From the NCBI GenBank assembly GCA_013289615.1, contig JABCZO010000018.1:1-64000 (forward strand): DNA of 64,000 bases, given 5' to 3'. The translations under genes and the position numbers were made by a program. Under the pieces are notes generated by a model, which saw nothing but the letters and a program-made list of their open reading frames with translations, did no database searches and was not told the origin of the DNA. Below are positions 46,359 to 55,315 of this stretch, one piece after another; the first letter of the stretch is position 1; each line of letters begins with the position of its first letter. The DNA is from Gammaproteobacteria bacterium (GTDB lineage: Bacteria > Pseudomonadota > Gammaproteobacteria > Steroidobacterales > Steroidobacteraceae).

Positions 46359-47621
46359 TCAATAGACTTCGGCGTAGCGGCGGCAAATCTCGCTCTCGTC
46401 GAGGGACTCAAGTGCCTGGTATTCGGCGCGCTTGAACAGCAGGTAGCCGGCCAGCAACTCAGCGCCGAACCAGTCCGTGGCCAGCGGTGTCTGCTGCAGC
46501 AGGGCCAGCGCCTGCGCCAGACTGCCCGGCAGCGCGCGGCGGCTGTTCGGGTCGATTTCGCGCCGGGCCCGGATACCGTCCACACCCGCCTGCACCACGG
46601 CTGCCAGCGCCAGGTACGGATTCGCGGTGGCGTCGCATACGCGGAACTCGACGTTGAATTGGCTGGCGTGCTGCGTCGGGTCGACGCCGTTCAGCGGTGC
46701 GACTCGAACAGCCGCGGCGCGATCGGCGCTGCCGATATCGGCGTGAACCGGTGCCCAGCGGTTCGGCCGCAGGCGGTAATAGGAGGCGACCGATGCGGCG
46801 GTCACTGCACAAAGGGCGGGCAGGTGGTGCAGGATCCCGGCGACGAAGTGGCGGCCGACGTCGGACATCTGCCATGGGCGCTGCGGATCGAACAGCACCG
46901 GATGCCCGTCGGCGTCGAGGAAGCTGAAGTGAATATGGGTACCGTTGCCGACGCCGTTGGGATCTGCGATCGGGGCGAAACTCACGGCCTGGCCGAAGCG
47001 GTAGGCGACGGCCCGGACCAGTTCACGCGTGATAACCGCCTCGTCGGCCGCCCGCAGCCCGATCGCCGGCGCGGTCGTGACTTCGAACTGGCGTGGGCCA
47101 TACTCGGCGAGGAACGAGTCGGGCACCACACCGGCCTGGCGCAGCGCGCCGAGCAGCACCTCGCCGAACAATCCCTGGCGCCTCAATCCCTCGAGTTCGT
47201 ACGGGCGCCAGGGATGCGCCGGCACCCCGTCGTAGGTGAACTCCTGCTCGAAGGTCGCATACAGCTGCAGACCGCTCTCGCGCCGCAGCGCCTCGAGCGC
47301 ACGGCGCAGCACCTGGCGTGGACAGAAGTTCCACGGCTCGCCGTCCGCGGTCCGGAGGTCCGCGATGAAGAAGTACTCGCTGGCACTGGCCTCGAACGGC
47401 ACCAATACGCGCGCAGCCGGGTCGGGCATCAGGAATACTTCGCCCACGGTTCCAAAGGTCGTCACCTGGATCGGGCCGAACGCCCCCAAGTAGAGGTTGG
47501 TCGGCGCCTTGCCGATCCCTCGCTGCAGCTTCACCGGCAGGTCCGCGGCCGGGAAGCTCTTGCCGCGAAAGTGAGCCGACAGGTCGCTGGTACCGACGAA
47601 GACGATCGGCTCGCGTTGCAT
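46359..47621 (-). CDS. Glutamine-synthetase-like ligase (gamma-glutamyl-amine synthetase type)
   Basis: From ATG 47621 the product is 420 residues; a GTG at 47645 is possible. The GS catalytic fold is clear: LYATFEQEFTY (metal Glu), GNGTHIHFSFLD (GxGxHxH metal/ATP loop), SYYRLRPNRWAP and NVEFRVCDATANPYLALAAV. It is shorter than GlnA, lacks the adenylylation-type tyrosine loop and begins VFVGTSDLSAHFRGKSFPA, a start seen in GS-like paralogues that join glutamate (or another acid) to amines. Ammonia or amine assimilation in the block is inferred; the substrate is unknown. Confidence 0.8.
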   Translation of the reverse strand: MQREPIVFVGTSDLSAHFRGKSFPAADLPVKLQRGIGKAPTNLYLGAFGPIQVTTFGTVGEVFLMPDPAARVLVPFEASASEYFFIADLRTADGEPWNFCPRQVLRRALEALRRESGLQLYATFEQEFTYDGVPAHPWRPYELEGLRRQGLFGEVLLGALRQAGVVPDSFLAEYGPRQFEVTTAPAIGLRAADEAVITRELVRAVAYRFGQAVSFAPIADPNGVGNGTHIHFSFLDADGHPVLFDPQRPWQMSDVGRHFVAGILHHLPALCAVTAASVASYYRLRPNRWAPVHADIGSADRAAAVRVAPLNGVDPTQHASQFNVEFRVCDATANPYLALAAVVQAGVDGIRARREIDPNSRRALPGSLAQALALLQQTPLATDWFGAELLAGYLLFKRAEYQALESLDESEICRRYAEVY

Positions 47622-47861
47622 CGAGGATGCGCCGGTGAGTATCACGGGACGGCCACCGGCAGATGGCGGTGCTGCGGCACCAGAACGCGCGCCTCTGACA
47701 TGAGTAAGCCTTCGATTACGGCCACGTCGGCCCGGCGGCTAGTGTCTCAGTCAAACTCAGACTCTGCCAGTCGTCGATAAGGCTTGCCTTGCGCCCGATC
47801 TTCGATCCCGACGGCGCGGCGCCAGCCGCCAAACCCATCCCGCTGCCATTACAATAGCTCG

Positions 47862-49085
47862 ATGAACAAGCGCTTGCCCGTGGCAGAGCATCGCCCCGCG
47901 AGGACGCCGACTGGCCAGCGCGTCATCGTCGGCTTGTCCGGCGGCGTGGACTCGGCGGTTGCTGCGCTGCTGTTGCGCGATGCCGGCTACGACGTGCAGG
48001 GCCTATTCATGAGCAACTGGGATGAGGACGACGACTACTGCACCACGGCCCGGGACTACCAGGATGCGCGCACGGTGGCTGCCGACCTGGGCATCGTTCT
48101 GCATCGGGTGAATTTTGCCGATCAATATCGTGCACAGGTGTTTGTCCACTTCCTGGCCGAATACCGCGCCGGCCGCACCCCGAATCCGGACGTGCTGTGC
48201 AATCGCGAGATCAAGTTCGGACTGTGCCTGGACTATGCCCTGCGGCTCGGCGCGCAGCTGTTCGCCACCGGCCACTACGCGCGGCGCGTAGCGCTCGAGG
48301 ACGGGCCGGCACTTTATCAGGCGCGCGATCAGGGCAAGGATCAGTCCTACTTCCTGCACTCGGTCGCACGCGAGCGTTTTGCGCGCGTGCTGTTCCCGCT
48401 CGGGGAACTGTTGAAGCAACAGGTGCGCGAACTGGCGCGCAGCCGCGGCCTGCCGGTGCACGACAAGCCCGACAGCACCGGCATCTGCTTCATCGGCGAG
48501 CGGCCGTTCGCGCAGTTTCTGGGCCGCTACCTGCCGGCCGCGCCCGGACCGATCGAATCGCTCGACGGACGGGCGCTGGGACAGCATCGCGGCCTGGCGT
48601 TCTATACGCTCGGTCAGCGCGCCGGGCTTGCGATCGGCGGGGCGCGCGGCTGCGCGCAGGAGCCCTGGTATGTCGCGCACAAAGACCGCGAGCGTAACGC
48701 ATTGATCGTGGTGCAGAGGCATGAGCAGCATCGGTTCGAGGCCGGCGCGGTGGCCACCGGGCCGCTCAACTGGCTGTGTGCCCCGCGCGCCGGCAGCTTT
48801 GATGCCGCCGTAAGGCTGCGTTACCGCCAATCCGAACAGTCGGCAAGCATCTCGATTCGCCCCGATGGCAGCGCCTGGATCGAGTTCGAGACGCCGCAGC
48901 GCGCGGCAACCCCCGGCCAGTTCGCGGTGCTGTACCAGCAGGGACGATGCCTGGGCGGTGCCGTGGTCGAACAGGCTCACCTTAAAACCGAGCATAAGGT
49001 CAGTACAACGCGGCATGACGAAGCGCCCGGTGCGAACTCGTCATACCTGCCGGCGCAAGCGCCCGATATAATTCGCGGGTTTTGA
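47862..49085 (+). CDS. mnmA: tRNA-specific 2-thiouridylase MnmA
   Basis: From ATG 47862 the product is 407 residues. It thiolates uridine 34 of tRNA Lys, Glu and Gln. The ATP pyrophosphatase loop is [20 protein letters not shown]; catalytic cysteines are in [14 protein letters not shown] and [12 protein letters not shown]. The usual end (CLGGAVVEQ) is followed by about 30 additional residues (HLKTEHKVS and on) before the stop at 49085. Its expected neighbour nudJ is 15.6 kb away across the amine block. Confidence 0.94.
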   Translation: MNKRLPVAEHRPARTPTGQRVIVGLSGGVDSAVAALLLRDAGYDVQGLFMSNWDEDDDYCTTARDYQDARTVAADLGIVLHRVNFADQYRAQVFVHFLAEYRAGRTPNPDVLCNREIKFGLCLDYALRLGAQLFATGHYARRVALEDGPALYQARDQGKDQSYFLHSVARERFARVLFPLGELLKQQVRELARSRGLPVHDKPDSTGICFIGERPFAQFLGRYLPAAPGPIESLDGRALGQHRGLAFYTLGQRAGLAIGGARGCAQEPWYVAHKDRERNALIVVQRHEQHRFEAGAVATGPLNWLCAPRAGSFDAAVRLRYRQSEQSASISIRPDGSAWIEFETPQRAATPGQFAVLYQQGRCLGGAVVEQAHLKTEHKVSTTRHDEAPGANSSYLPAQAPDIIRGF

Positions 49086-49123
49086 CGTGCCGCCGATGCG
49101 GCGCGACGGCAGCCGGAGGCACC

Positions 49124-51817
49124 ATGACGGATAGTTTCAAAGCGCGCACAACTCTCAAGTCGGGCGCGGAGTCTTATGAGATCTGGAGTTTGCCGGCGCT
49201 GGGCGCGGAAAAAGTCGCGCGCCTGCCGTATTCGCTCAAGATCCTGCTCGAGAATCTGCTGCGCTTCGAAGACGGCACCAATGTCACGCGCGCCGACGTC
49301 GAGGCGCTGCTGAACTGGAATCCGAAGGCGGCCCCCTCGTACGAGATCTCGTTCACGCCCGCGCGCGTGATCATGCAGGACTTCACCGGCGTGCCGGCGA
49401 TCGTGGATCTGGCGGCGATGCGCGAAGCGATGACGCGCCTCGGCGGCAACGCCGACGAAATCAACCCGCTGGCGCCGGCCGAGCTGGTCATCGACCATTC
49501 GGTGCAGGTGGACAGCTACGGCAGCGCGCATTCGCTGGCCGACAACAATCGCATCGAGTTCGAGCGCAACGGCGAGCGTTACGCCTTCCTGCGTTGGGGC
49601 CAGTCGGCGTTTCGCAATTTCAAGGTGGTGCCGCCCAACACCGGCATCGTGCACCAGGTCAATCTCGAGTACCTCGGGCGCGTGGTATTCGAGAACCGCA
49701 GCGCCGGTACGCGCCAGGCCTACCCCGACACGCTGGTCGGCACCGATTCCCACACCACCATGATCAACGGCCTCGGCGTACTTGGATGGGGCGTCGGCGG
49801 CATCGAGGCGGAAGCGGCCATGCTCGGCCAGCCCGTCACCATGCTGATCCCGCAGGTCATCGGTTTCAAAATGACCGGCAGCCTGACGCCGGGCGCGACC
49901 GCAACCGATCTGGTGCTGACCGTCACCGAGAAACTGCGCAAGCACGGCGTGGTGGACAAATTCGTCGAATTCTTCGGTGATGGCCTGGCAAACCTGCCGC
50001 TGGCCGATCGCGCCACGATCGGCAACATGTCGCCCGAGTTCGGCAGCACCTGTGCGATCTTTCCGATCGACGAGGAAACCCTGCGCTACCTGCGCCTGTC
50101 GGGTCGGCCGGCGGCGCTGATTCAGCTGGTCGAGGATTACGCGCGCGCTCAGGGCATGTGGCGTATCAACGGGGCCAGGCCCGCCGACTATACCGACGTG
50201 CTCGAGCTGGACCTGCGCAGCGTCGAGCCAAGCCTCGCCGGCCCCAGCCGGCCGCAGGACCGGGTACCGCTGCGCATCGCCAAGGAGACCTACCGCAAGC
50301 ATCACGCGCGCATGGCCGAGGAGCGCAGCCGCAAGAATCCGGCTGCCGGCGGCACCGCGCCGGTCAGTGTCGACGGCAGGTCGTTCGAGCTGCGCGATGG
50401 GGCGGTGCTGATCGCTGCGATCACCAGTTGCACCAACACCTCCAACCCCTATGTACTGATCGCCGCCGGACTGCTGGCGCGTAACGCCCGGCACCTGGGT
50501 CTGAACTCCAAGCCCTGGGTCAAGACCAGCCTCGCGCCCGGTTCGCGCGTGGTCACCGACTATCTGGAGAAAGCCGGACTGCTGGAACCGCTCGCCACTG
50601 TGGGCTTCAACCTGGTCGGCTACGGCTGTACCACCTGCATCGGCAATTCCGGTCCGCTCAAGCCCGAAATCTCCGCCGGCGTGAAAGCCGGCGACATCAT
50701 CGGCTGCTCGGTGCTGTCCGGAAACCGTAACTTCGACGGCCGCGTGCACCCGGAAGTCAAGATGAACTTCCTTGCCTCACCGCCGCTGGTGGTCGCCTAC
50801 GCGCTCGCCGGCTCACTCGATGTGGACCTCAACAACGAGCCGCTCGGCACTGCTGCCGACGGCAAGCCGGTGTACCTGCGCGACATCTGGCCGGCACCGG
50901 CCGAAGTGGCCGACTACGTGCTGCGCAATATCAATTCCGACATGTTTCGCCGCAGCTACGGCAGCGTGTTCACCGGCGATGAGCGCTGGCAGGCAATCGC
51001 GGTGCCCGCGGGCAAGATCTACGCCTGGGATCCAAAGTCCACCTACGTCAAGAATCCGCCCTACTTCGACGGCATGACGATGCGGCCCGCGGCGGTGGGC
51101 GCGATTGCCGGTGCACGGGCGCTCGCCTTGCTGGGCGATTCGGTGACCACCGACCATATCTCGCCGGCCGGCAACATCGCCAAGGCCAGTCCGGCGGCGC
51201 GCTACCTGATGGAACAGGGCGTGCAGCCGGGCGACTTCAATCAGTACGGTGCGCGCCGCGGCAACCACGAGGTGATGATGCGCGGTACCTTCGCCAACAT
51301 CCGGCTGCGCAATCTGCTGCTGCCCGGCACCGAGGGCGGGATCACGGAGTATCTGCCGAGCGGTGAGCAGCTGAGCATCTACGACGCGGCGATGCGCTAC
51401 AAGGCGGATCGCACGCCGCTAATCATCATCGCAGGCAAGGAATACGGCACCGGCTCCTCGCGCGACTGGGCCGCCAAGGGCACCATGCTGCTGGGCGTGC
51501 GCGCCGTGATTGCCGAGAGCTTCGAGCGCATCCACCGCTCCAACCTGATCGGCATGGGCGTGCTGCCGCTGCAGTTCATCGACGGCCGCAGCGCACAGTC
51601 GCTCGGGTTGACCGGCCGCGAGAGTTACGAGATCACCGGCTTCAACGGCGCCGACGCCCGCAGCGCCATCGTGGTCGCAACGCCTGCCAGCGGCAGCCCG
51701 ATCCGTTTCGAGGTGCGCGTGCGCATCGATACGCCCAAGGAGCGCGAGTATTTTCGTCACGGCGGCATCCTGCCGTTCGTGCTGCGCCAGCTCGCCGGCC
51801 AGAGCCGCGCCGCCTGA
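49124..51817 (+). CDS. acnA: Aconitate hydratase AcnA
   Basis: From ATG 49124 (GGAGG just upstream) the product is 897 residues. It converts citrate to isocitrate through a [4Fe-4S] cluster, whose ligands are the Cys in [10 protein letters not shown] and the pair in [14 protein letters not shown]. Other marks are [20 protein letters not shown], and the swivel domain [20 protein letters not shown]. The length fits the AcnA/IRP1 type. It follows mnmA after 38 bp. Confidence 0.97.
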   Translation: MTDSFKARTTLKSGAESYEIWSLPALGAEKVARLPYSLKILLENLLRFEDGTNVTRADVEALLNWNPKAAPSYEISFTPARVIMQDFTGVPAIVDLAAMREAMTRLGGNADEINPLAPAELVIDHSVQVDSYGSAHSLADNNRIEFERNGERYAFLRWGQSAFRNFKVVPPNTGIVHQVNLEYLGRVVFENRSAGTRQAYPDTLVGTDSHTTMINGLGVLGWGVGGIEAEAAMLGQPVTMLIPQVIGFKMTGSLTPGATATDLVLTVTEKLRKHGVVDKFVEFFGDGLANLPLADRATIGNMSPEFGSTCAIFPIDEETLRYLRLSGRPAALIQLVEDYARAQGMWRINGARPADYTDVLELDLRSVEPSLAGPSRPQDRVPLRIAKETYRKHHARMAEERSRKNPAAGGTAPVSVDGRSFELRDGAVLIAAITSCTNTSNPYVLIAAGLLARNARHLGLNSKPWVKTSLAPGSRVVTDYLEKAGLLEPLATVGFNLVGYGCTTCIGNSGPLKPEISAGVKAGDIIGCSVLSGNRNFDGRVHPEVKMNFLASPPLVVAYALAGSLDVDLNNEPLGTAADGKPVYLRDIWPAPAEVADYVLRNINSDMFRRSYGSVFTGDERWQAIAVPAGKIYAWDPKSTYVKNPPYFDGMTMRPAAVGAIAGARALALLGDSVTTDHISPAGNIAKASPAARYLMEQGVQPGDFNQYGARRGNHEVMMRGTFANIRLRNLLLPGTEGGITEYLPSGEQLSIYDAAMRYKADRTPLIIIAGKEYGTGSSRDWAAKGTMLLGVRAVIAESFERIHRSNLIGMGVLPLQFIDGRSAQSLGLTGRESYEITGFNGADARSAIVVATPASGSPIRFEVRVRIDTPKEREYFRHGGILPFVLRQLAGQSRAA

Positions 51818-51840
51818 AGCCGTCGCCTGAAGCGCGCGCC

Positions 51841-52509
51841 TTGAATAGCGGCAGCCTGGCGGTATTCGATCTCGACGGCACCATCACGCGGCGGGACACC
51901 TTCGGCCCGTTTCTATGGGGCTTTCTGTGGCGCCGTCCGTGGCGGCTGGCGCGTGTGCTGCTGGTGCTGCCCGCGGCAGTGGGCTTCGTGTTCAATCGCG
52001 ATCGCGGCGCGCTGAAGGGCGCGCTGATTCACGCCCTGCTCGGCGGCGTGCAGCGCGCCAGCCTTAGCCGCTGGGCCGAGCGCTTCGTCGCCGAACTGCT
52101 CAGCGACGGCCTGTACGCTGAAGCACTGGCTGCGATCGCGATGCACCGCGCGCGTGGCGATCGGCTGCTGATGATGTCGGCCAGCACCGACCTGTATGTA
52201 CCGCACATTGGCCGGGCGCTTGGGTTTGATGAAATCATCTGCACCGAGGTGCGCTGGCGTGCGGACGGGCGGCTCGACGGCCGCCTGGCGAGCGCCAACT
52301 GCCGCGGCGAGGAGAAACGCCGCTGCCTGGCGGCGCTGATCGCGCGTGACGCCCCCGGCCGCGTCTACGCCTACGGCGACAGCCGTGCCGATCTGGCCCA
52401 CATGCAATTGGTGCAGGAGGCGTACCTGGTCAATGCCTCGCCGCGCCTTGTTGAGCGGCAGGCTCCTCAGGTGCAGGCGATTCACTGGCATCAGTCCGGT
52501 GGCATCTGA
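51841..52509 (+). CDS. HAD-IB family phosphatase
   Basis: The 222-residue protein starts with TTG 23 bases after acnA; no better start exists. HAD motifs are [15 protein letters not shown] (motif I), [16 protein letters not shown] (II) and [16 protein letters not shown] (IV). Three residues of cap helix insertion near [17 protein letters not shown] suggest membrane association. The family includes SerB-like phosphatases and phosphatidylglycerophosphatase-type enzymes, and no substrate can be set. Confidence 0.88.
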   Translation: MNSGSLAVFDLDGTITRRDTFGPFLWGFLWRRPWRLARVLLVLPAAVGFVFNRDRGALKGALIHALLGGVQRASLSRWAERFVAELLSDGLYAEALAAIAMHRARGDRLLMMSASTDLYVPHIGRALGFDEIICTEVRWRADGRLDGRLASANCRGEEKRRCLAALIARDAPGRVYAYGDSRADLAHMQLVQEAYLVNASPRLVERQAPQVQAIHWHQSGGI

Positions 52510-52583
52510 AATGCCGCAGGATTCTCAAATACCCGTGATGAACCTGCGGTATCGGGACAGGTATCTGGCGCGCTTTCCGCTCG

Positions 52584-53012
52584 TCACCCTGCACGTAGCG
52601 GTTTCGCCGCGTCTCGATACAGCCAGGCGACGATCGTCCCGAGTATTACCAGCAGAACCCCGTCGCAGACGATCTGCCTGATGACCACCTCCCCTGGCAT
52701 CGGCTGCACCACGAAGTAGATTGTGTAAGTTGGCACGACCGTGAGCAGTGCGACCGCAAAACCAAAGCGCACGCCCTGTGCCATCCACGGCTTCGCCTCG
52801 ACGCCGCGCGCATAGATCCAAACGAACGCGCCGGACAGGATCACATGGGCCAGTATCATCAGGGGAAAGTATCTCTGTTGGTCGCCCTCTGGCCGGAACA
52901 GGTTGGTCAGTTGCATGTAGTCGGAACGCAGCAGTACGCCGTGTACGACAAAGCCGCCCAGAAACCAGGCGACGAAAAGCACTGACCAAGCGATGGCGAA
53001 CTTCTTGTTCAT
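52584..53012 (-). CDS. Small four-helix membrane protein, unknown
   Basis: From ATG 53012, behind a GAGG site, the product is 142 residues with four predicted membrane helices (IAWSVLFVAWFLGGFVVHG, FPLMILAHVILSGAFVWIYA, RFGFAVALLTVVPTYTIYF, VCDGVLLVILGTIVAWL). I do not recognise the family. No catalytic motif is visible. It is isolated between the HAD gene and the TIR operon. Confidence 0.7.
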   Translation of the reverse strand: MNKKFAIAWSVLFVAWFLGGFVVHGVLLRSDYMQLTNLFRPEGDQQRYFPLMILAHVILSGAFVWIYARGVEAKPWMAQGVRFGFAVALLTVVPTYTIYFVVQPMPGEVVIRQIVCDGVLLVILGTIVAWLYRDAAKPLRAG

Positions 53013-53218
53013 GGTCTCTGCCTCGGTTTGCAGGGAGCGGCGCAAGGGGGCGGAAATCACAGCCTGCACAAAAGCATACGCCGGCGCCCCTGCAGTGCAA
53101 CCCCATTGCTTCGACCAGCCAGATCCCGCGCGCGCTGCGGGCCGGTCGCTGCATTGACGTGCGCGCTTGCCACAGCTCGGGTTCATGGATGCCAGGTGCG
53201 TTGGCAACACGTGCCGCA
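53013..53218. other. Gene-free gap with a tryptophan dioxygenase 3'-end fragment
   Basis: No gene is seen in these 206 bp. Positions 53144-53181 match 57293-57330, the 3' end of the tryptophan 2,3-dioxygenase gene, at 31 of 38 bases by my count. The minus strand reads PELWQARTSM where the intact gene ends PELWEARTSM; the stop TAG is CAG here. Confidence 0.6.
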
Positions 53219-55294
53219 TTATTCCGGCAACCCCAGCTTCTTGAGGAGTGCCGCATAGCGCGCATCAGTGCGCAGCGTGGCGAGCAGCGGGTCGATTTTG
53301 AGATCAGACAGACCGTCATCATGCTGTGCGTAGGCGCGCTGCAACCATTCAAATGCCCGGTCCTTCTCGCCGCGCCAGGCATACACCTCGGCGATTTGGT
53401 AGGCCGAATTCTGCGAGTATTTGGCGGCTAATTCGTCCAGTGCCTGCTGCGACCCCTTGGCTTGACCCAGCGCGTGTTCGGCCATCGCAATGCCGCACAG
53501 TCTTATGGGTTCGAAGCTGAGCGCGCGAAACAGCGTGAGTGCCTCCTGCGAATGGCCTTCCAGCAGGTCGAGTCTGCCCAGGCCATAGGACATCGGGATC
53601 GCTTCCGGATTGAGCTCCAGCGCGCGGCTGATCGCCTCACGGGCCGCCGCGAGCTGCCCGCTGGCCGCAAGGTAGGTGCCGAGATTGTCCCAGGGCCAAC
53701 CCGACAGCGGGTCCAGCTCGATCGCCTTCTTCGCCGCCGCAATGGCTTGTGGCAGGCGGCCCATGCGGCCCAATAGCGATCCATACAGGCCCTGAGCCGT
53801 GCTGTCAGCGGGATCGAGCGCCAGCGCCTTCTCGAAATCCGCCTGCGCTGCACTCCAGTCCCACGAGTGCGTGGAGCGCAGGAAGCCGCGTGCCACATAC
53901 CCGTCAGGCAGATCCGGCGCCAGCGCAACAGCCCGTTCCGCGCTCGCTATGGCAGCCTGCATCGCCGCAGGATCGCCGGTCATTTCGCCGACGTAGAACT
54001 CGGCGTGGGCCAGCCCGGCATAGGCGGCGGCGTAATTGGGATCCAGCGCGATCGCTTTGCCGAAGGCCTGCAACCCAGCGCGAAGCCCCTCCTCGTTGCC
54101 TCGATTTACCGAACTCTTCCCCAGCAGAAACTGGTTATAGGCCTCGGTATTGCTGGTGCGGTGGGCATTGGCGACCTGCTGGGCCGGCAGCAGCTTGGCC
54201 TTCAGCGCCTCCACCACGGCGGCCGCGATCTCGTCCTGCACTTTGAAAATATCTTGGAAATCCCGGTCGAAGGATTTCGACCAGAGGTGATAGCCGTTGT
54301 CCGCACGGATGAGCTGCGCCGTTACCCTGATGGTGTTGCCGGCTTTGCGCACGCTTCCTTCCAGGACATGGCTGACGCCAAGCGCCTTCGCGATGTCGGC
54401 GATCGTGGACTGCTTGCCCTTGAAGTAGAACGAGGAGGTGCGGGCCGGCACGTGCAGGTCCTGCACCTGCGCCAGCAGGTCGATGAGCTCGTCAGACAAG
54501 CCGTCGGAAAAATACTCCTGATCCTTCTTCTCACTCATGTCCACGAACGGCAGGACCGCGACCGACTTGTCGGAGATCGCGGCGATGGGGGCGGCTGCAG
54601 AGGTTACTGCTGCAATAGGATGCTCGCTGGTGGCGTGCCGCGACAGCCAGAACCTGTCGACGCCGAAGTACGCCAGTGCCACCGCCATCAACGCGCCCAC
54701 CGCGACCAGTGAACGGCTCAGGCGCTGACTCGTGTGGCCGCTGCCGGGGAGCTGTGGGGAAAGGCCGGCTACCGGCTTTGGTGCGTCAGCGGAATGGCCG
54801 GGCTCCCCAGTTGATGCCGGCGCCAGTAGGCGCTGCACCGCATCGACGAGTTTGAGCACTGCGCGGTCGACACCCACGGCGCTCGCATCGAGCCAGTGCG
54901 AGGTGTTGAGAAAGTACTCGAGAGCCGCCGGCATCGGCGCAGCGTCGATCCGCAACGAGACAACGGGGTGGCGTTTCGAACTCGCGCGTTCCACCTCTCT
55001 GAGCACGTGAGGAGAGCCAGCGGCGTGCTTCGACAGGATGAGCACGATCAATGCGGCAGCATCAATCGCGCGAACGATCGCATCGGCATAGAACTCGCCG
55101 GGCACCACGTCGCGCGGTGCCACCCAGCAGGTCATGCCTTCGCGTTCCAGGGCTGCACAGACAGCCTCAGCGACCGCGCTGTCCTGCGAGGCGTAGCTTA
55201 TGAAAACCTCGGGCGCGGCGGGGCGAGTGCGCAGCGCCGCCGGGGCGGCGCCCGCAGCCCTGTTCTCGCCGTCACGTTCGGCCATAAAGACCAT
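53219..55294 (-). CDS. TIR-domain, membrane-anchored TPR protein
   Basis: The 691-residue protein begins with a TIR domain (28-150: EVFISYASQDSAVAEAVCAA, CWVAPRDVVPGEFYADAIV, SKHAAGSPHVLREVERAS) in which E100 is at the place of the catalytic Glu of NAD-cleaving TIRs. After a Pro-rich linker comes one membrane helix (194-213). A TolB-N/FlgO-like domain follows (243-370: VAVLPFVDMSEKKDQEYFSD, ADNGYHLWSKSFDRDFQDI), then about six TPR repeats (385-690). It lies 21 bp after the TPR gene upstream, and ATG 55285 is an alternative start. Such receptor-like TIR-TPR proteins occur in Xanthomonadales-type genomes without known function; it could be a signalling or defence protein. Confidence 0.83.
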   Translation of the reverse strand: MVFMAERDGENRAAGAAPAALRTRPAAPEVFISYASQDSAVAEAVCAALEREGMTCWVAPRDVVPGEFYADAIVRAIDAAALIVLILSKHAAGSPHVLREVERASSKRHPVVSLRIDAAPMPAALEYFLNTSHWLDASAVGVDRAVLKLVDAVQRLLAPASTGEPGHSADAPKPVAGLSPQLPGSGHTSQRLSRSLVAVGALMAVALAYFGVDRFWLSRHATSEHPIAAVTSAAAPIAAISDKSVAVLPFVDMSEKKDQEYFSDGLSDELIDLLAQVQDLHVPARTSSFYFKGKQSTIADIAKALGVSHVLEGSVRKAGNTIRVTAQLIRADNGYHLWSKSFDRDFQDIFKVQDEIAAAVVEALKAKLLPAQQVANAHRTSNTEAYNQFLLGKSSVNRGNEEGLRAGLQAFGKAIALDPNYAAAYAGLAHAEFYVGEMTGDPAAMQAAIASAERAVALAPDLPDGYVARGFLRSTHSWDWSAAQADFEKALALDPADSTAQGLYGSLLGRMGRLPQAIAAAKKAIELDPLSGWPWDNLGTYLAASGQLAAAREAISRALELNPEAIPMSYGLGRLDLLEGHSQEALTLFRALSFEPIRLCGIAMAEHALGQAKGSQQALDELAAKYSQNSAYQIAEVYAWRGEKDRAFEWLQRAYAQHDDGLSDLKIDPLLATLRTDARYAALLKKLGLPE

Positions 55295-55315
55295 CCCCGG
55301 CTACCCGTTCGCCAA

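Noticed and set aside
46359-47621. Canonical glutamine synthetase GlnA
   Set aside because: It is shorter, lacks the regulatory adenylylation tyrosine loop, and begins like GS-like paralogues; GlnA is expected elsewhere with ntrBC.
47741-47775. CTCAG-TCAAA-CTCAG short direct repeat upstream of mnmA
   Set aside because: Five-base units in one place only; too short to call a regulator site or border.
32272-47861. Integrative element with attachment repeats
   Set aside because: No integrase, transposase, tRNA end or matching flanking repeat was found at the two borders.
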